DNA of 50,169 nucleotides from positions 1 to 50,169 of the forward strand of contig NZ_VEGP01000042.1 in the NCBI RefSeq assembly GCF_007679495.1. Reading direction: 5' to 3'. The stretch comes from Paenibacillus sp. 32O-W (GTDB lineage Bacteria; Bacillota; Bacilli; Paenibacillales; NBRC-103111). The notes under the pieces were generated by a model. It made no database searches, was not told the DNA's origin, and saw only the letters and a program-made list of their open reading frames with translations. This document shows, piece after piece, positions 1 through 7,927 of the stretch (positions within the stretch are counted from its first letter, which is position 1; the number at the start of each line of letters is the position of its first letter). Made by a program: the position numbers and the translations under genes.

Positions 1-46
1 TTCAGGCCTACATCCTATCTGTCTACGCTTAAACGTACATGTTACC

Positions 47-160
47 ATGCCCGCTCCAAGACTCGTTATTGGCGACGAGGTTGGCGTCTTTCCAAGCAGG
101 GTTCACACCTGCTACCTCACTCGACCTAGGCTTGGTCGCTCCAAAAGTGCATCCTTTTGG
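47..160 (-). other. cluster of hairpins, possible structured RNA of unknown family
   Basis: Four short inverted repeats follow each other within about 100 bases: 62-66 with 75-79, 96-100 with 108-112, 122-126 with 134-138, and 141-147 with 154-160. All stems are perfect, 5 to 7 bp long, with loops of 6 to 8 bases. No convincing protein is encoded here. In Firmicutes with this gene order, rplU usually follows the Rne/Rng or spoIVFB gene on the minus strand and is preceded by an L21 leader RNA, so the cluster may be the leader of a gene just outside the window. A bridge RNA of an IS110-type element is another possibility. Both readings are inference, and the strand is chosen only from the expected direction of rplU. 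Confidence 0.3.
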
Positions 161-559
161 ACGATTGATTCCGTGTCCGCTGCAAAGCCTGCGAATCTGC
201 ATCTTTTTTCTCGTTTAAAGGGAGTTCGGGTTGATCTTATAGGTAAATTCGTGCATTTTCTCAGGCTTTTCCCCATAATATTCTGAATCGACTCATAATA
301 ACTGCATAATCTTAGCAATTTATCTTCCGCCTATGAGGTAGCTGTGAAGTTTCGTTCGTTTCGTTATCTGAAGCATAAGAGACTCTCTTCGATCTTGATA
401 GAATTTTGGTCAGGTTCGACCTGTTAAACATAGCAGTATCTTTTTCTTATCTTCGCCGTCATCACAAGTTTATTTAAGTGCGAAAGTAGCTGAGTTATAA
501 ATATAATGTGGATTATAGAACGTATTTCTTTATATTATCGTCTGAAAGGGGTATGCAGG
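161..559. other. intergenic stretch without recognised gene
   Basis: I see no credible coding region in these 400 bases. A TATAAT box at 502-507 on the plus strand could serve the small zinc-ribbon ORF starting at 560, but I do not find a good -35 partner. The rest is AT-rich and could carry a minus-strand promoter for a gene to the left of the window. Confidence 0.4.
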
Positions 560-961
560 ATGAAAGAGTATGTAGGGGCTTGCGTCCGGTGCGGGGTAAA
601 GATTTATTGCATGGACGGTTTTCTAAACGGCACGGTAGCCGAAAACGGGGAATTGTACTGCTTTGAATGTCACGATAAGCGGCTGGAGAACACGGAAAAT
701 CGTCAAGGAGCTCAGAGGATTCGGAAGTTAACAACTCTTGAACAAAATGTAAAACTTATCATTGCGAAGAGAGACAGAAGGGCATACGGGGCGGCTAAAA
801 GTCGGCTTCCCTATGGATTGCTAGGTGTGGCCTTCAGGAGTCTGGCAGCAAATAACACAGACGCCCCTACCCGCATTCCGCCTCGCGACGGGACACCCTC
901 CTCTTGCTCTTGGCCAACGATAGACGCCCGCCAGCCCTCCCTATACCGCCAGAGATCGTAA
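560..961 (+). CDS. small zinc-ribbon protein, hypothetical, with a doubtful C-terminal half
   Basis: The ATG at 560 has AAAGGGG about nine bases upstream. The first 50 or so residues contain CVRC near residue 8 and a second pair, CFEC, near residue 39, a spacing typical of a four-cysteine zinc ribbon. I do not recognise a named family with certainty; small CxxC...CxxC proteins of sporulating bacilli such as the Gin/CsfB anti-sigma family have a broadly similar layout, but the match is not good enough to name it. From about residue 70 the translation becomes arginine-, serine- and proline-rich and does not look like a folded protein, so the original stop may have been lost or a frameshift may be present. 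It is one of the few plus-strand genes and lies beyond the end of the RNase G gene. Confidence 0.45.
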   Translation: MKEYVGACVRCGVKIYCMDGFLNGTVAENGELYCFECHDKRLENTENRQGAQRIRKLTTLEQNVKLIIAKRDRRAYGAAKSRLPYGLLGVAFRSLAANNTDAPTRIPPRDGTPSSCSWPTIDARQPSLYRQRS

Positions 962-980
962 AGACGGGCCGTGGAGAAAC

Positions 981-1140
981 TGCAGGTCTTTTGGAGAGAA
1001 ACGCGTGCAACGCCTTATTCTAAAGCAATAGTGCAGGTCTTTTTGGGTAAAAGTCGCCACATGCCTGATTCTAAAGCGATAATGCAGGTCTTTGGAGCGA
1101 TTTTTTGCGAAATGGCCCCATTTCGTCCAAAAGACCTGCA
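981..1140. repeat. 51-bp tandem repeat, three units, closed by an inverted copy
   Basis: The word TGCAGGTCTTT begins at 981, 1032 and 1083, an exact 51-base period. The first two units also share a CTAAAGCRATA segment just before the next unit. At 1129-1140 the reverse complement AAAAGACCTGCA occurs, so the last unit could fold back on the others. The period is a multiple of three, which produces a periodic 17-residue pattern in one minus frame, but I see no ribosome binding site or family match and regard it as non-coding. Confidence 0.75.
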
Positions 1141-1404
1141 CATTTGAGCGTCTTTCGCTCTCTTTTTGGAAAAAGGGAGGAATTTAATGTACTATTGCTC
1201 GTCTTTACTTAGCAACTGCGTTTGCCATCGGCTTTGCAACAGCTTGCTTGCTATCGGCTCTGCAACGGCGCTGCGATCGGCTTGTAACGGCGCTGCAATC
1301 GACTTGTAACGGCTTCGCAATCGGCTTTCAACCGTCATTTGAACGTCCCCTGCCCGTCCTTACTTTGCAATAGCTTTTGCTATCCCGAAGGACAAAGAGT
1401 ATAT
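1141..1404. repeat. degenerate tandem repeat of about 22 bp downstream of rng
   Basis: Between 1224 and 1334 a short unit of the form GCNATCGGCTTGTAACGGCG is repeated about five times, with starts near 1224, 1250, 1273, 1295 and 1317. The spacing varies from 22 to 26 bases and copies differ at several positions. The flanks (1141-1223 and 1335-1404) show nothing I can assign. No clear terminator follows the RNase G stop codon at 1405. Confidence 0.65.
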
Positions 1405-2640
1405 CTAGCCCTCCCTGGACAGCAACCTCCCACTGCCTCCACATACCGGGCACCGGCTATTATCATCAATCGCCGGCCGGCTCCTCTGACGGGTCAATTC
1501 GAACAGCCCCAGCCTCGTCCAGCCAACCAGATTCGTCCGGGCCCGATCGCCGAGAACCTCTTCTTCCAGCACTTCCTGCACGCCTCTTCGGTGCTCTTCC
1601 TCCTCCATATCTATAAAGTCAATCAGAATGATGCCTCCAAGATCCCGAAAACGGATTAAGCGGGCGATCAAACTCGCAGCTTCTCTATTTACGACATAAG
1701 CCGTCCGTTCCAGGTTGTCCTGTCCGGTATACTTGCCCGTGTTCACGTCGATGACCGTTAAGGCTTCCGTCCGATCGACAACGATGTATCCTCCGCAATG
1801 GAGCCAGATTTGACGCCGGGACATTGCTTCCAGCTCCGCTGAAATCCCGTATGCTTCAAAAAGCGGGGTCCGATCCGAATATATCCGGACTCTCTCCGTC
1901 AGCTCCGGCGCCATATCGTCGAGCATCGCCTTAATTTCCGCACCGACCTGAGGCTCGTCCACCACCCACTCGTCCACTCTCTCGTTAAATAAATCCCTGA
2001 CCAGTCTGGGAAGCAGAGACAGGTCCCGGTACAGCAATGCGGGAGCTGTGCTGCATTCCGCTTTCCTCAAGATCGAGGACCACACATCCTTCAGCCATTG
2101 GAAATCTTGCTCAAGAACTTCCGATGATTGCCCCTCCGCCAATGTCCGCACAATGATGCCGTCGCCCGGCTCACGAAGGGCTTCCGCCAATTGCCGGAGG
2201 CGGGTCTTTTCCTCCGGACAGTTAATTTTTCTCGAGGTAGCTACGTAATCCGCTTCCGGAAGGAAGACGAGCCAGCGCCCCGGAATGGTGCAGTGAGTCG
2301 TTACCCGCGCCCCCTTGGAACCGACAGGCTCCTTCTTCACTTGCACGATGACCTCCTGCCCTTCCTTCACCAAATCGCGAATCGACGGTTTGTGCTCAGG
2401 CTGCTTCTCCAAGTGGGCTGGCAGCAGATCATCAATGTATAAATAAGCGTTCTTGTCCAAGCCGATATCGACGAATGCCGCCTGAAGGCCGGGAACAACG
2501 TTGACAACTTTTCCTTTATAAACATTGCCCGCCTTCTCAATCTCGGATGGACGTTCCGTATAATATTCCGTCATTTTTCCGTTTTCCATGACAACGATTT
2601 TGCATAATCCTTGCTTATTCTGAACTAAAACTTGTTTCAA
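1405..2640 (-). CDS. rng: ribonuclease E/G family protein (RNase G)
   Basis: This endoribonuclease cleaves single-stranded, AU-rich RNA and in its family helps process rRNA and turn over mRNA. The 411-residue protein has the RNase G layout without the long C-terminal scaffold of RNase E: an N-terminal segment beginning MKQVLVQ, an S1-type RNA-binding part at about 38-120 (GLQAAFVDIG at 51-60), and the catalytic domain. The two metal-binding aspartates are visible in TVIDVNTG (Asp298) and ILIDFIDM (Asp341). The zinc-link cysteines of the dimer interface are in CPVCGGSG (397 and 400), so the protein looks complete. The gene lies 35 bases downstream of spoIVFB in the same direction and is probably cotranscribed. 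Having rng after spoIVFB fits Paenibacillus-like genomes rather than B. subtilis. Confidence 0.93.
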   Translation of the reverse strand: MKQVLVQNKQGLCKIVVMENGKMTEYYTERPSEIEKAGNVYKGKVVNVVPGLQAAFVDIGLDKNAYLYIDDLLPAHLEKQPEHKPSIRDLVKEGQEVIVQVKKEPVGSKGARVTTHCTIPGRWLVFLPEADYVATSRKINCPEEKTRLRQLAEALREPGDGIIVRTLAEGQSSEVLEQDFQWLKDVWSSILRKAECSTAPALLYRDLSLLPRLVRDLFNERVDEWVVDEPQVGAEIKAMLDDMAPELTERVRIYSDRTPLFEAYGISAELEAMSRRQIWLHCGGYIVVDRTEALTVIDVNTGKYTGQDNLERTAYVVNREAASLIARLIRFRDLGGIILIDFIDMEEEEHRRGVQEVLEEEVLGDRARTNLVGWTRLGLFELTRQRSRPAIDDNSRCPVCGGSGRLLSREG

Positions 2641-2675
2641 AAAATCACCTCTGCCCTTAACCGCTAAGCTCCATT

Positions 2676-3551
2676 TTACACGAATAAGTCGGATACCGCA
2701 TCGTTCCTTTTTTTCCCGCTAAAATAAACATCGATCAGCCTTTGTTCCGGAACGACATGCCTGATCGACCCTTGATCCCCCATAATATAGATCAAATGAT
2801 ACTGTTCCCTCATCAACAGACGCATGATTTCCGTTACCCGATGCCCCCCCGAGACGATAATGGGTTGTGCTATGGTCCCCCTTATCCAGCTAGTGGCAAA
2901 CCGATCATGGCGGCTCATCAGAAATCTTACGAATTGAAAAGGAAGGTGCCGGTAACCGTACCAATTGGAATAGAGAAGGAATAAGCCGATGACCAGCAAA
3001 TTCAAATGGACCCCTCCTCCGTTCCAAGGAAAGACCGAAGCCGCAACGAGGCCGAAACTCATGATTAAGCTGATCCACGTCGTGAGCAATAAAGTGCGGT
3101 GATAAGGCAGGAAGTAGCTTAGCACGGCCTGTAAAATTTTGCCCCCGTCCAAAGGAAGAATCGGCAGCAGATTAAAGGCGCCTATCCATAAATTCGCCTG
3201 TATAAAATATATCCACCACTCGGGGTCAGCCCATCCGGTCGCAAGCACCAACAGTGCAAAGGCCGCCATCCACAAATTTTGCAGGGGGCCGGCTAGCGCC
3301 ACTATCAGATCTTCTCTGGCGGGAACGTTGCCGCTTTCTTCAACAACCGCTACTCCGCCGAACGGGAGCAGTTGAACCTCAGTGACGTTCCATCCGAAGC
3401 TTTTCGCCGTAAAAACATGTCCAAGCTCATGAATGAGCACAATGCCGAACAAGGTGATCAATTCCACAAAATATCCTGTAAAAAGGGACAGAAGCATCAT
3501 CAGGACAAATAGAGGATGAAAGCGGTAGCGCGTTCCCAGCCACTTAATCAA
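2676..3551 (-). CDS. spoIVFB: SpoIVFB-like M50 site-2 protease
   Basis: SpoIVFB is an intramembrane metalloprotease that, in B. subtilis, cuts pro-sigma-K in the mother cell after engulfment. The 291-residue protein is strongly hydrophobic, with several membrane segments. The zinc motif HELGH is at 41-45 and the third ligand is Asp135 in ILPLDGG, both intact, so it should be active. The C-terminal part (from about 220) resembles the soluble CBS-like region of this family. Its ATG overlaps the end of the preceding spoIVFA gene by eight bases, which points to translational coupling of inhibitor and protease. Confidence 0.93.
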   Translation of the reverse strand: MIKWLGTRYRFHPLFVLMMLLSLFTGYFVELITLFGIVLIHELGHVFTAKSFGWNVTEVQLLPFGGVAVVEESGNVPAREDLIVALAGPLQNLWMAAFALLVLATGWADPEWWIYFIQANLWIGAFNLLPILPLDGGKILQAVLSYFLPYHRTLLLTTWISLIMSFGLVAASVFPWNGGGVHLNLLVIGLFLLYSNWYGYRHLPFQFVRFLMSRHDRFATSWIRGTIAQPIIVSGGHRVTEIMRLLMREQYHLIYIMGDQGSIRHVVPEQRLIDVYFSGKKRNDAVSDLFV

Positions 3552-4404
3552 AGGCTACCACTTCCGTAGGATCAATCGATTCCTCGTCCCTCTTCACCGC
3601 GAAATATAACTGCTCCGCCCAGCGTCCGGTTCCCGATCTCGTTTTTCCAAGCAGCTCCCCGGCCTCGATCCAATCATTCTCTTCCCACAAGTTCGCCTTT
3701 AAATATCCGTATGTGGACTGCAATCCATTAGCATGGCGGACTACTACCGTATATCCGGTATCCTCCAAATATCCCGCAAATTCTACTCTCCCCGTATCCA
3801 TCGCATAGACCGGAGCTTCCCCCGAAGTCTGAATGACAACCCACGGCTGATCCGCCGAGAAGGAAGACATTAGCTTTCCCTGAACAGGAACCGTGAAATG
3901 CTTGAGCTGCGGAGAATCCGCCTTATGCGCTTCCTGCTCCTTCTTCCCGCGAAAAGCAGGCAGGAAAGAGGGGGCTCCGCCGAAGGTGCGCTCATACCAG
4001 CCGGCCAGGGCGGTGAAGGGCATGTCCTGTGTCAAAGCAGCCCCAACCCATTGTCTGCCCTGATAAGCCCATGGATGCTCAAGCCGGAACATGCCCCATA
4101 CGAGCATGAAGCCAAGGATACTGGCGAGCAGCTTCAACCAGATAGCCCTGGTGCTCGGGACTAAGCGGTTCCCTCCCGATCCGCCCTGATCCGAATCATC
4201 GCTTGATCGGTGACCGGAGGAACTCAGCCATTGCTTTTGCTTCATTTTCCACACAAATTCCGGATCGGACCACCGTTCATCCGCGGCCGTTGGAGGTTCG
4301 GCTTCAGGGGGAGAAATCCTGGGCATTGGTTCTGCCCGATGATCATTCTGAAGCGATTTGATTCGCTCTTGCCTGCGCTGGCGTACATTGGCTTTCACTT
4401 CCAC
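3544..4404 (-). CDS. spoIVFA: SpoIVFA-like membrane protein with degenerate M23/LytM domain
   Basis: In B. subtilis SpoIVFA holds SpoIVFB in an inhibited complex until a forespore signal arrives. The 286-residue protein starts at GTG behind a GGGAGGGG site. It has a charged N-terminal cytoplasmic part (1-86), one membrane segment at about 87-106, and a C-terminal domain (about 185-275) with the M23 fold pattern. The usual zinc ligands of active LytM peptidases are missing: the HxxxD position reads YAMDTG, the YGHL position reads YGYL, and the HFE position reads LYFAV. That fits a non-catalytic regulator. Its position directly before and overlapping spoIVFB supports the call. Confidence 0.88.
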   Translation of the reverse strand: MEVKANVRQRRQERIKSLQNDHRAEPMPRISPPEAEPPTAADERWSDPEFVWKMKQKQWLSSSGHRSSDDSDQGGSGGNRLVPSTRAIWLKLLASILGFMLVWGMFRLEHPWAYQGRQWVGAALTQDMPFTALAGWYERTFGGAPSFLPAFRGKKEQEAHKADSPQLKHFTVPVQGKLMSSFSADQPWVVIQTSGEAPVYAMDTGRVEFAGYLEDTGYTVVVRHANGLQSTYGYLKANLWEENDWIEAGELLGKTRSGTGRWAEQLYFAVKRDEESIDPTEVVAFD

Positions 4405-4687
4405 CGTTTACCCCTCCCGATTACGAGGCAGTTCAACAAGTCCCATTAGACAAGTCATTCAGGCGCTGCAACCAACTGCAGTTGGAGCCTATTCAGATCT
4501 AAATTTCGGCTGGTGCCGCTTAAGATCGTTAACGGGAACCTGTTGAATTCACACAGCTTGTTTACTTCATCCTATGAGGATCAAGGAGTATTTATGTATA
4601 GGGCTTATCCGCAAGAAGATAAGGGGTAAAAAAATAAGCCCTGTCTTCCGCATCCCCTGCAGGGAATGGCGAAAGCGAGAGCTTGGG
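4405..4687. other. intergenic stretch between rodA and spoIVFA
   Basis: There is no credible gene in these 283 bases. The stretch holds a 14-base palindrome, CCAACTGCAGTTGG, at 4472-4485 and a pair of inverted 9-mers (AGGGCTTAT and ATAAGCCCT) around 4597-4645 that may help terminate rodA transcription. A sporulation promoter for spoIVFA is expected here, but I could not fix one with confidence. Confidence 0.4.
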
Positions 4688-5839
4688 TCAGGCCAAATCT
4701 TCCTCCGGTTCCTGATGAATTTGTACGCTCATGACGATGGCTATGGACACCATATTGATCAAGAGCGAGGTTCCCCCGTAGCTGATAAAAGGGAGAGTAA
4801 TTCCCGTAACGGGCAGCAAGCCAAACCACATTCCGATGTTCTGGAAAATCTGGAATACATACATCGAGACTATCCCGATGACGATAAATGACCCTCGGCG
4901 GTCATTCGACTTTAGTGCTATCAGAATCATTCGGTAGAGGAAGCTGAACAGCAGCATAAGCAGCACCGCAGACCCGACAAAGCCGAACTCCTCCGCCACC
5001 ACTACGAAAATGGCATCGGAATAGGCAACGGGAACAAAATTATTATGAATGGAATCTCCTTTCAGATAACCGTCCCCGAGCAAGGAGCCGGAACCGATGG
5101 CAATCTGTGCCCTTTCCAGATGAAAGCGGGCGTCCTTATCGGCTTGCTCCGGGTTAAGGAACGTATCGATCCTTTTGACCCAGTGCCCTTTATTGTTAGC
5201 CTGCAGGTAGGCCTCGATGGAATCGTGGTAATGCTGGTACAAATAGTAAAAGCTGCCGACGATTACGGCTACAATGATCGCGCCGATCGCAACGTGCTTG
5301 AATTGTACGTTGCCGATCCAGAGCATACCGAGCAGAATGGCGATATATATAACCGCATTGCCGAGATCCGGCTGCTCGAAAACGAGAATGAACGGTACGA
5401 AAACGATCAGGCCGATCGGGATGACATCCTTCCCCAAACGTAGCGGTTCGCCTTCTCTCATACTCATGAAGGAGGCGATCACCATAATGAGAGCCAGCTT
5501 CATAAATTCAGCGGGCTGAAAGTCAAAGCCTCCCAGTTGATACCAGCCGATGGCACCTTCCCGTACGACCCCGAATTTGTACAAGCCAAGAAGCAGTATA
5601 ATTCCTAACCCATAGGCGTACCAAGAAAGCTTTAGCAGTATCCGGTAATCCAGAAGCGAGATAACAAGGAAAAGGAAAAATCCTAAAGCGTAGTAGATAA
5701 AGTTCTTGATATGGAAATTAAAATTAGCATACTTGGGCACATCTACCGTTGCGCTATAAATGAGGAGCGAGCTGACAATCATGAAGACACCCAGGATGAG
5801 AACTATGTACCAATCGATCCTCTTTAATTTAGCGAGCAC
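4688..5839 (-). CDS. rodA: SEDS glycosyltransferase, RodA/FtsW/SpoVE family
   Basis: SEDS proteins polymerise lipid II into glycan strands, RodA for side-wall growth with MreB and a class B penicillin-binding protein. The 383-residue protein has about ten hydrophobic segments, starting with one at 11-30. The conserved QPAEFMKL, EQPDLGNA and PFISYGGTSLL motifs are present; the first contains the Glu/Lys motif typical of the family and the last is the C-terminal signature. The neighbouring mreBCD and minCD genes favour RodA over the division protein FtsW or the sporulation protein SpoVE, though sequence alone does not separate these cleanly. It lies seven bases after minD, so it is probably in the same transcript; this position between minD and spoIVFA is not the B. 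subtilis arrangement. Confidence 0.87.
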   Translation of the reverse strand: MLAKLKRIDWYIVLILGVFMIVSSLLIYSATVDVPKYANFNFHIKNFIYYALGFFLFLVISLLDYRILLKLSWYAYGLGIILLLGLYKFGVVREGAIGWYQLGGFDFQPAEFMKLALIMVIASFMSMREGEPLRLGKDVIPIGLIVFVPFILVFEQPDLGNAVIYIAILLGMLWIGNVQFKHVAIGAIIVAVIVGSFYYLYQHYHDSIEAYLQANNKGHWVKRIDTFLNPEQADKDARFHLERAQIAIGSGSLLGDGYLKGDSIHNNFVPVAYSDAIFVVVAEEFGFVGSAVLLMLLFSFLYRMILIALKSNDRRGSFIVIGIVSMYVFQIFQNIGMWFGLLPVTGITLPFISYGGTSLLINMVSIAIVMSVQIHQEPEEDLA

Positions 5840-5845
5840 AACTAA

Positions 5846-6640
5846 TCATCCCATCCCGAAAAATTGCTTCATTTTTTTGATGATACCCGGCTTTTCTTCC
5901 AGTGAAATAAGCGGAACCGTATCCCCTAGAATCCGTCTGGCAATATTCCGATATGCCAGTGCTGCCCGGGAATCCGGATTCATGACCGTCGGCTCGCCGG
6001 AGTTCGCCGCTTTGATGACCTGCTCATCATCGGGAACGATCCCCAGCAGATCGATGGCCAGAATCGAGCAGATTTCATCAATGTCGAGCATCTCGCCCTT
6101 TTTGACCATGCTTCCTTTGATCCGATTGATGATCAGCTTCGGAGACTCCACATTCTCCTTCTCCAGCAGCCCGATAATCCGGTCGGCATCCCGGACGGCC
6201 GCATTCTCCGGCGTAGTCACGACAATCGCCTTATCGGCCCCGGCTACCGCATTTTTGAAGCCCTGTTCGATTCCCGCAGGGCAATCAATAATGACGAAGT
6301 CAAAATCCTTCTTCAGCTCCAGAACGATATCGCGGACATTCTCCGGCGTGACCGAATGCTTGTCGCTGGTTTGAGCGGCCGGCAGAAGGTACAGTTCCTC
6401 AAAGCGCTTGTCCTTGATCAATGCCTGTTTCAGCCGGCAGCGCCCTGCCGCGACATCCACCAGATCATAGATGATGCGGTTCTCCAAGCCCATGACGACG
6501 TCCAGGTTGCGCAAGCCAATGTCCGTATCAACCATGCACACTTTCTTGCCTTGGAGGGCCAAGGCGGTACCGACATTGGCGGACGTCGTCGTTTTGCCCA
6601 CACCGCCTTTACCGGAAGTGACGACAATTGCCTCTCCCAA
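5846..6640 (-). CDS. minD: septum site-determining ATPase MinD
   Basis: MinD is a ParA/MRP-type ATPase that binds the membrane and activates MinC to block division near the poles. I chose the TTG at 6640 because it gives the standard MGEAIVVTSGKGGVGKTT start and has CGGAGTGAG a few bases upstream; an upstream TTG at 6661 would add seven residues. The deviant Walker A motif with its signature lysine is at 10-17, Walker B is in DFVIIDCPAG, and the C-terminal amphipathic membrane-targeting helix (IIKKMKQFFGMG) is intact. The protein is 264 residues, normal for the family. It follows minC closely. Confidence 0.94.
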   Translation of the reverse strand: MGEAIVVTSGKGGVGKTTTSANVGTALALQGKKVCMVDTDIGLRNLDVVMGLENRIIYDLVDVAAGRCRLKQALIKDKRFEELYLLPAAQTSDKHSVTPENVRDIVLELKKDFDFVIIDCPAGIEQGFKNAVAGADKAIVVTTPENAAVRDADRIIGLLEKENVESPKLIINRIKGSMVKKGEMLDIDEICSILAIDLLGIVPDDEQVIKAANSGEPTVMNPDSRAALAYRNIARRILGDTVPLISLEEKPGIIKKMKQFFGMG

Positions 6641-6667
6641 TATGCTCACTCCGTTTCCCAAATAAAT

Positions 6668-7327
6668 TTAACCCTTGCCCAGATCCGGGCGTATACGCTG
6701 GATGTGATAGATCTTGTCTATTTCCATCCTCGCATTTTGAATATAGGCAAATTCCATCAATGCTTCGTCAATGCCCCATTCATCCGGAGGCCTGCTGAAG
6801 ATGCCGGCAATTCTAAGCTGAGTAGGCCTCATATAAGATGCGGCGATAATGGCTTTCTCATCGCCTTGCGTTCCCGCGTGGGCCATCCCCCGCAGGGAAC
6901 CCATCACAAAAATGTCACCCGTCGAAAGAATGCTTCCCCCCGGATTGACATCACCGAGCAGCATTACATTTCCTTCATGGGTTACCGTCTGTCCGGAGCG
7001 GACGATTCCCGTTATTACCTTTATGCCGCTTGGAAGGATTTCGGGAGGAAGGGCCGGAGAAGCGGAGGTTTCGAACGATTGAATGATCAGATTCCCGTGC
7101 TGTCCGATCAATTCCCTAATCTGTTCTTGCTCCGCTTCATTGATAACCCTTTTCCCTAAATTAACATAGACTCGTATGAGAGGACCGGACAAGATCTTAT
7201 GATGCGTCTTCTCGAGTTTATGCTGCAACTCTTCCAGCAAATCCGTTAAGCGGCAGGTGTCGTCCAGAACGAACACCAGTCCGTCCTTAACTCCTTTTAT
7301 CGTAACATGATGTTTGGTTGCAGTCAT
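6668..7327 (-). CDS. minC: septum site-determining protein MinC
   Basis: MinC inhibits FtsZ ring assembly when recruited by MinD. The 219-residue protein has an N-terminal FtsZ-interacting domain (about 1-105) and a C-terminal beta-helix (about 110-210) with the glycine-rich MLLGDVNPGGSI and GDIFVMGSLRGMAHAG motifs that form the dimer and bind MinD. The ATG has AAGGAA and GGAGG just upstream. It is followed within 30 bases by minD and preceded by mreD, the mreBCD-minCD order of Bacillus. Confidence 0.94.
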   Translation of the reverse strand: MTATKHHVTIKGVKDGLVFVLDDTCRLTDLLEELQHKLEKTHHKILSGPLIRVYVNLGKRVINEAEQEQIRELIGQHGNLIIQSFETSASPALPPEILPSGIKVITGIVRSGQTVTHEGNVMLLGDVNPGGSILSTGDIFVMGSLRGMAHAGTQGDEKAIIAASYMRPTQLRIAGIFSRPPDEWGIDEALMEFAYIQNARMEIDKIYHIQRIRPDLGKG

Positions 7328-7395
7328 GTTCCTTCCCTACCTCCTGCCCTAACAATTCCATTCGCTAGGCTGCTTTTCCTTCCCCGGCCGTGAAA

Positions 7396-7923
7396 TTATT
7401 CCTTCTCCCGCTTCTGAAGCTTCCGAATGTTGTCGAGCCACCTTCTCATCGGCACGTAAATAACGAGCGCAAACAACAGGTTAATAAAAACAGTAGGCAG
7501 CATAATATGCATAAATGCCCACTGGGGATCGATTAACCGGATTTGAGCTACCCGATAGATTCCGTAGATGATCCATTCAAACAGCAAGCTTCCGGTCACG
7601 ACGATGAAGAGACTCGTCATTATATTCGCTTGCGAACGAAACGGAATAATCCCGCTTAAATAGCCTACAGCGCCCATGGCCATACAGTAGACTCCCAACA
7701 TTGGGCCGTAATAGACAATATCGTGCAGCAGGCCGAAGCCAAGCCCATAAGCGAGGCCCCAGCTTTTATTGAGGTAGATTCCGATAAACATAACCGCTAC
7801 CAGAACCAAATGAGGAGATACGACCACCTGCAGTTGCCAGGAGGGGGGAATGATCCATTTCATCACCGTTCCCTCCAGAACGAATAACAGCAGCAGCAGC
7901 AATGTCAGTTTATGGCGTCCCAT
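7396..7923 (-). CDS. mreD: rod shape-determining protein MreD
   Basis: MreD is the small integral membrane partner of MreC in the elongation complex. The 175-residue protein has about five hydrophobic segments, the first at roughly 5-25, and hydrophilic ends, the usual MreD profile. Sequence conservation in this family is weak, so the call relies on size, topology and its position four bases after mreC and before minC. It is probably cotranscribed and translated with mreC. Confidence 0.88.
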   Translation of the reverse strand: MGRHKLTLLLLLLFVLEGTVMKWIIPPSWQLQVVVSPHLVLVAVMFIGIYLNKSWGLAYGLGFGLLHDIVYYGPMLGVYCMAMGAVGYLSGIIPFRSQANIMTSLFIVVTGSLLFEWIIYGIYRVAQIRLIDPQWAFMHIMLPTVFINLLFALVIYVPMRRWLDNIRKLQKREKE

Positions 7924-7927
7924 CGCT

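Noticed and set aside
46-286. 79-codon plus-strand ORF at the left edge
   Set aside because: It runs through the hairpin cluster, lacks a ribosome binding site and matches no family.
941-1141. Minus-strand protein with 17-residue repeats
   Set aside because: The periodicity comes from the 51-bp DNA repeat; there is no ribosome binding site and the frame spans the fold-back.
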